Source of the DNA: Euclidia mi
Lineage: Eukaryota > Arthropoda > Insecta > Lepidoptera > Erebidae
DNA length: 64,000 nt
Assembly: GCA_944739405.2 (NCBI GenBank)
Contig: OX123186.2
Coordinates: 94,997,727-95,061,726, forward strand
Direction: 5' to 3'
The notes under the pieces were generated by a model. It saw only the letters and a list, made by a program, of their open reading frames with translations, searched no databases and was not told the DNA's origin. The translations under genes were made by a program, and so were the position numbers. Position 1 is the stretch's first letter; each line of letters opens with the position of its first letter. Of this stretch, positions 63,280-64,000 are shown one piece after another.

Positions 63280-64000
63280 TATCTTGCTAACTGCTTGGAA
63301 AAATGCTCAAGTCAACCCTTTACCAAAAAAGCCTAATCCACATTACCTTTCCTTTCCAAAGTCCTTGAACGCCTTATCCATAACCAACTGAATGCTTTCT
63401 TATCTAGAAATAATATCCTGAATCCCTTTCAATCTGGCTTCCGTCCTGGACATAGTACCTGTACCACCCTTGTCAATATTACGGATGATATCAGGAGAGG
63501 CATGGAGGATGGCAATCTCACAGTGCTCTGTTTACTAGACTTTAGTAACGCTTTCAACACTGTGGACTTTGACGTTCTCCTTGCCAGGTTATGCTCTCTT
63601 AACATATTTCCATCGGTGATTGACTGGTTTCGTAGTTACCTGTTTGGTCGCCGTCAAAGAGTCCGTCTGGATGACACCTATTCCACCTGGTGTGATATCT
63701 CTGCCGGCGTACCACAGGGTGGCGTTTTATCTCCTTTGCTTTTCACAGTTTTTATTAATACTATCTCCAACCATATTTCTTCTTCCTACCACCTCTATGC
63801 TGATGATATGCAAATTTATTATCAGACTAAGCCTGAAAACTTACCACATGGTTAACAGTTATTAATAGCGATCTGAATCGAATAAGTAGTTGGTCAAATA
63901 GGTTTGGACTAAGGGTTAATCCTACCAAGACCCAGGTTATTGTGGTTGGTAGTTCTAGATTTATTGCCAAGATCGACTGGTCAACGCTTCCCCTCGTATC
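63280..64000 (+). pseudogene. LINE reverse transcriptase, runs off the window
   Basis: Jockey/CR1-like reverse transcriptase with small frame changes: V-L-E-R-L-I-H-N-Q-L, F-Q-S-G-F-R-P-G-H-S-T, catalytic L-L-D-F-S-N-A-F-N-T-V-D, S-A-G-V-P-Q-G-G-V-L-S-P-L-L-F, Y-A-D-D-M-Q-I-Y, then after a one-base shift near 63850 R-F-G-L-R-V-N-P-T-K-T-Q. Frame shifts near 63335 and 63850 show that it is not active as read. The 3' end lies beyond the window. Confidence 0.85.

Noticed and set aside
1..64000. Minus-strand FLYWCH exons, as known for Drosophila mod(mdg4)
   Set aside because: I looked for W-x-C / C-R-A / H-x-H with an acceptor on the minus strand and found none.
1..64000. BTB/POZ constant exon within the window
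   Set aside because: No open frame with BTB features was found; it must lie outside.

Overview
The window looks like lepidopteran nuclear DNA. It is AT-rich and intron-rich, and it is littered with tRNA-derived SINEs, 5'-truncated LINEs, mariner/Tc1 and pogo remnants, MITEs and Helitron-like repeats of the kind common in moths and butterflies. No complete conventional gene lies inside it.

The dominant content is an array of 36 short FLYWCH zinc-finger exons, all on the + strand, from 4491 to 62578. Each starts right after a pyrimidine-rich tract and AG, enters the reading frame with two bases left over from a split codon, and encodes about 58-117 residues. The pattern is S-R-x-G-K/N-P-V, G-x-Y-R-F/Y-N, W-x-C, C-R-A, H-x-H, and then a stop codon of its own. 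I count 27 open exons and 9 broken ones, plus one very degenerate candidate. This is the layout of the 3' end of mod(mdg4), where one constant BTB-encoding 5' part is spliced (in Drosophila, and reportedly in Bombyx, partly by trans-splicing) to many alternative FLYWCH terminal exons. The constant part is not in this window, so the locus name is an inference from family and architecture.

Layout. 1-4490: LINE debris and a fold-back element, no exon. 4491-9290: five intact exons of the R-Y/F-N-K type. 10185-14185 and 15509-20009: a tandem segmental duplication of four exons, in which decay of the copies is largely reciprocal; an unduplicated broken exon (14549) lies between. 20623-27202: five divergent exons, with a pogo remnant and LINE pieces. 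27500-33640: an exon-free stretch of about 6.8 kb full of transposons, including a long DD34D mariner. 33972-50442: a homogeneous subgroup of ten exons (M-L-Q-M-G, Y-R-F-x-Q-H-S) interrupted by a LINE, a hAT-like MITE, a DD82E transposon and a large nested TIR element. 51274-58764: five exons with a longer linker (R-Y-N-L-Y-V-P-Y). 60906-62578: two final exons. 63280-64000: a LINE running off the edge.

How it would work: each exon gives one protein isoform its own DNA- or protein-binding C-terminus, while an upstream exon not seen here supplies BTB dimerisation. The array seems to have grown by local tandem duplication and shrunk by nonsense mutation, deletion and transposon insertion. In two exons transposon sequence now codes the C-terminal tail, and one exon carries an in-frame TTAA-flanked palindrome.
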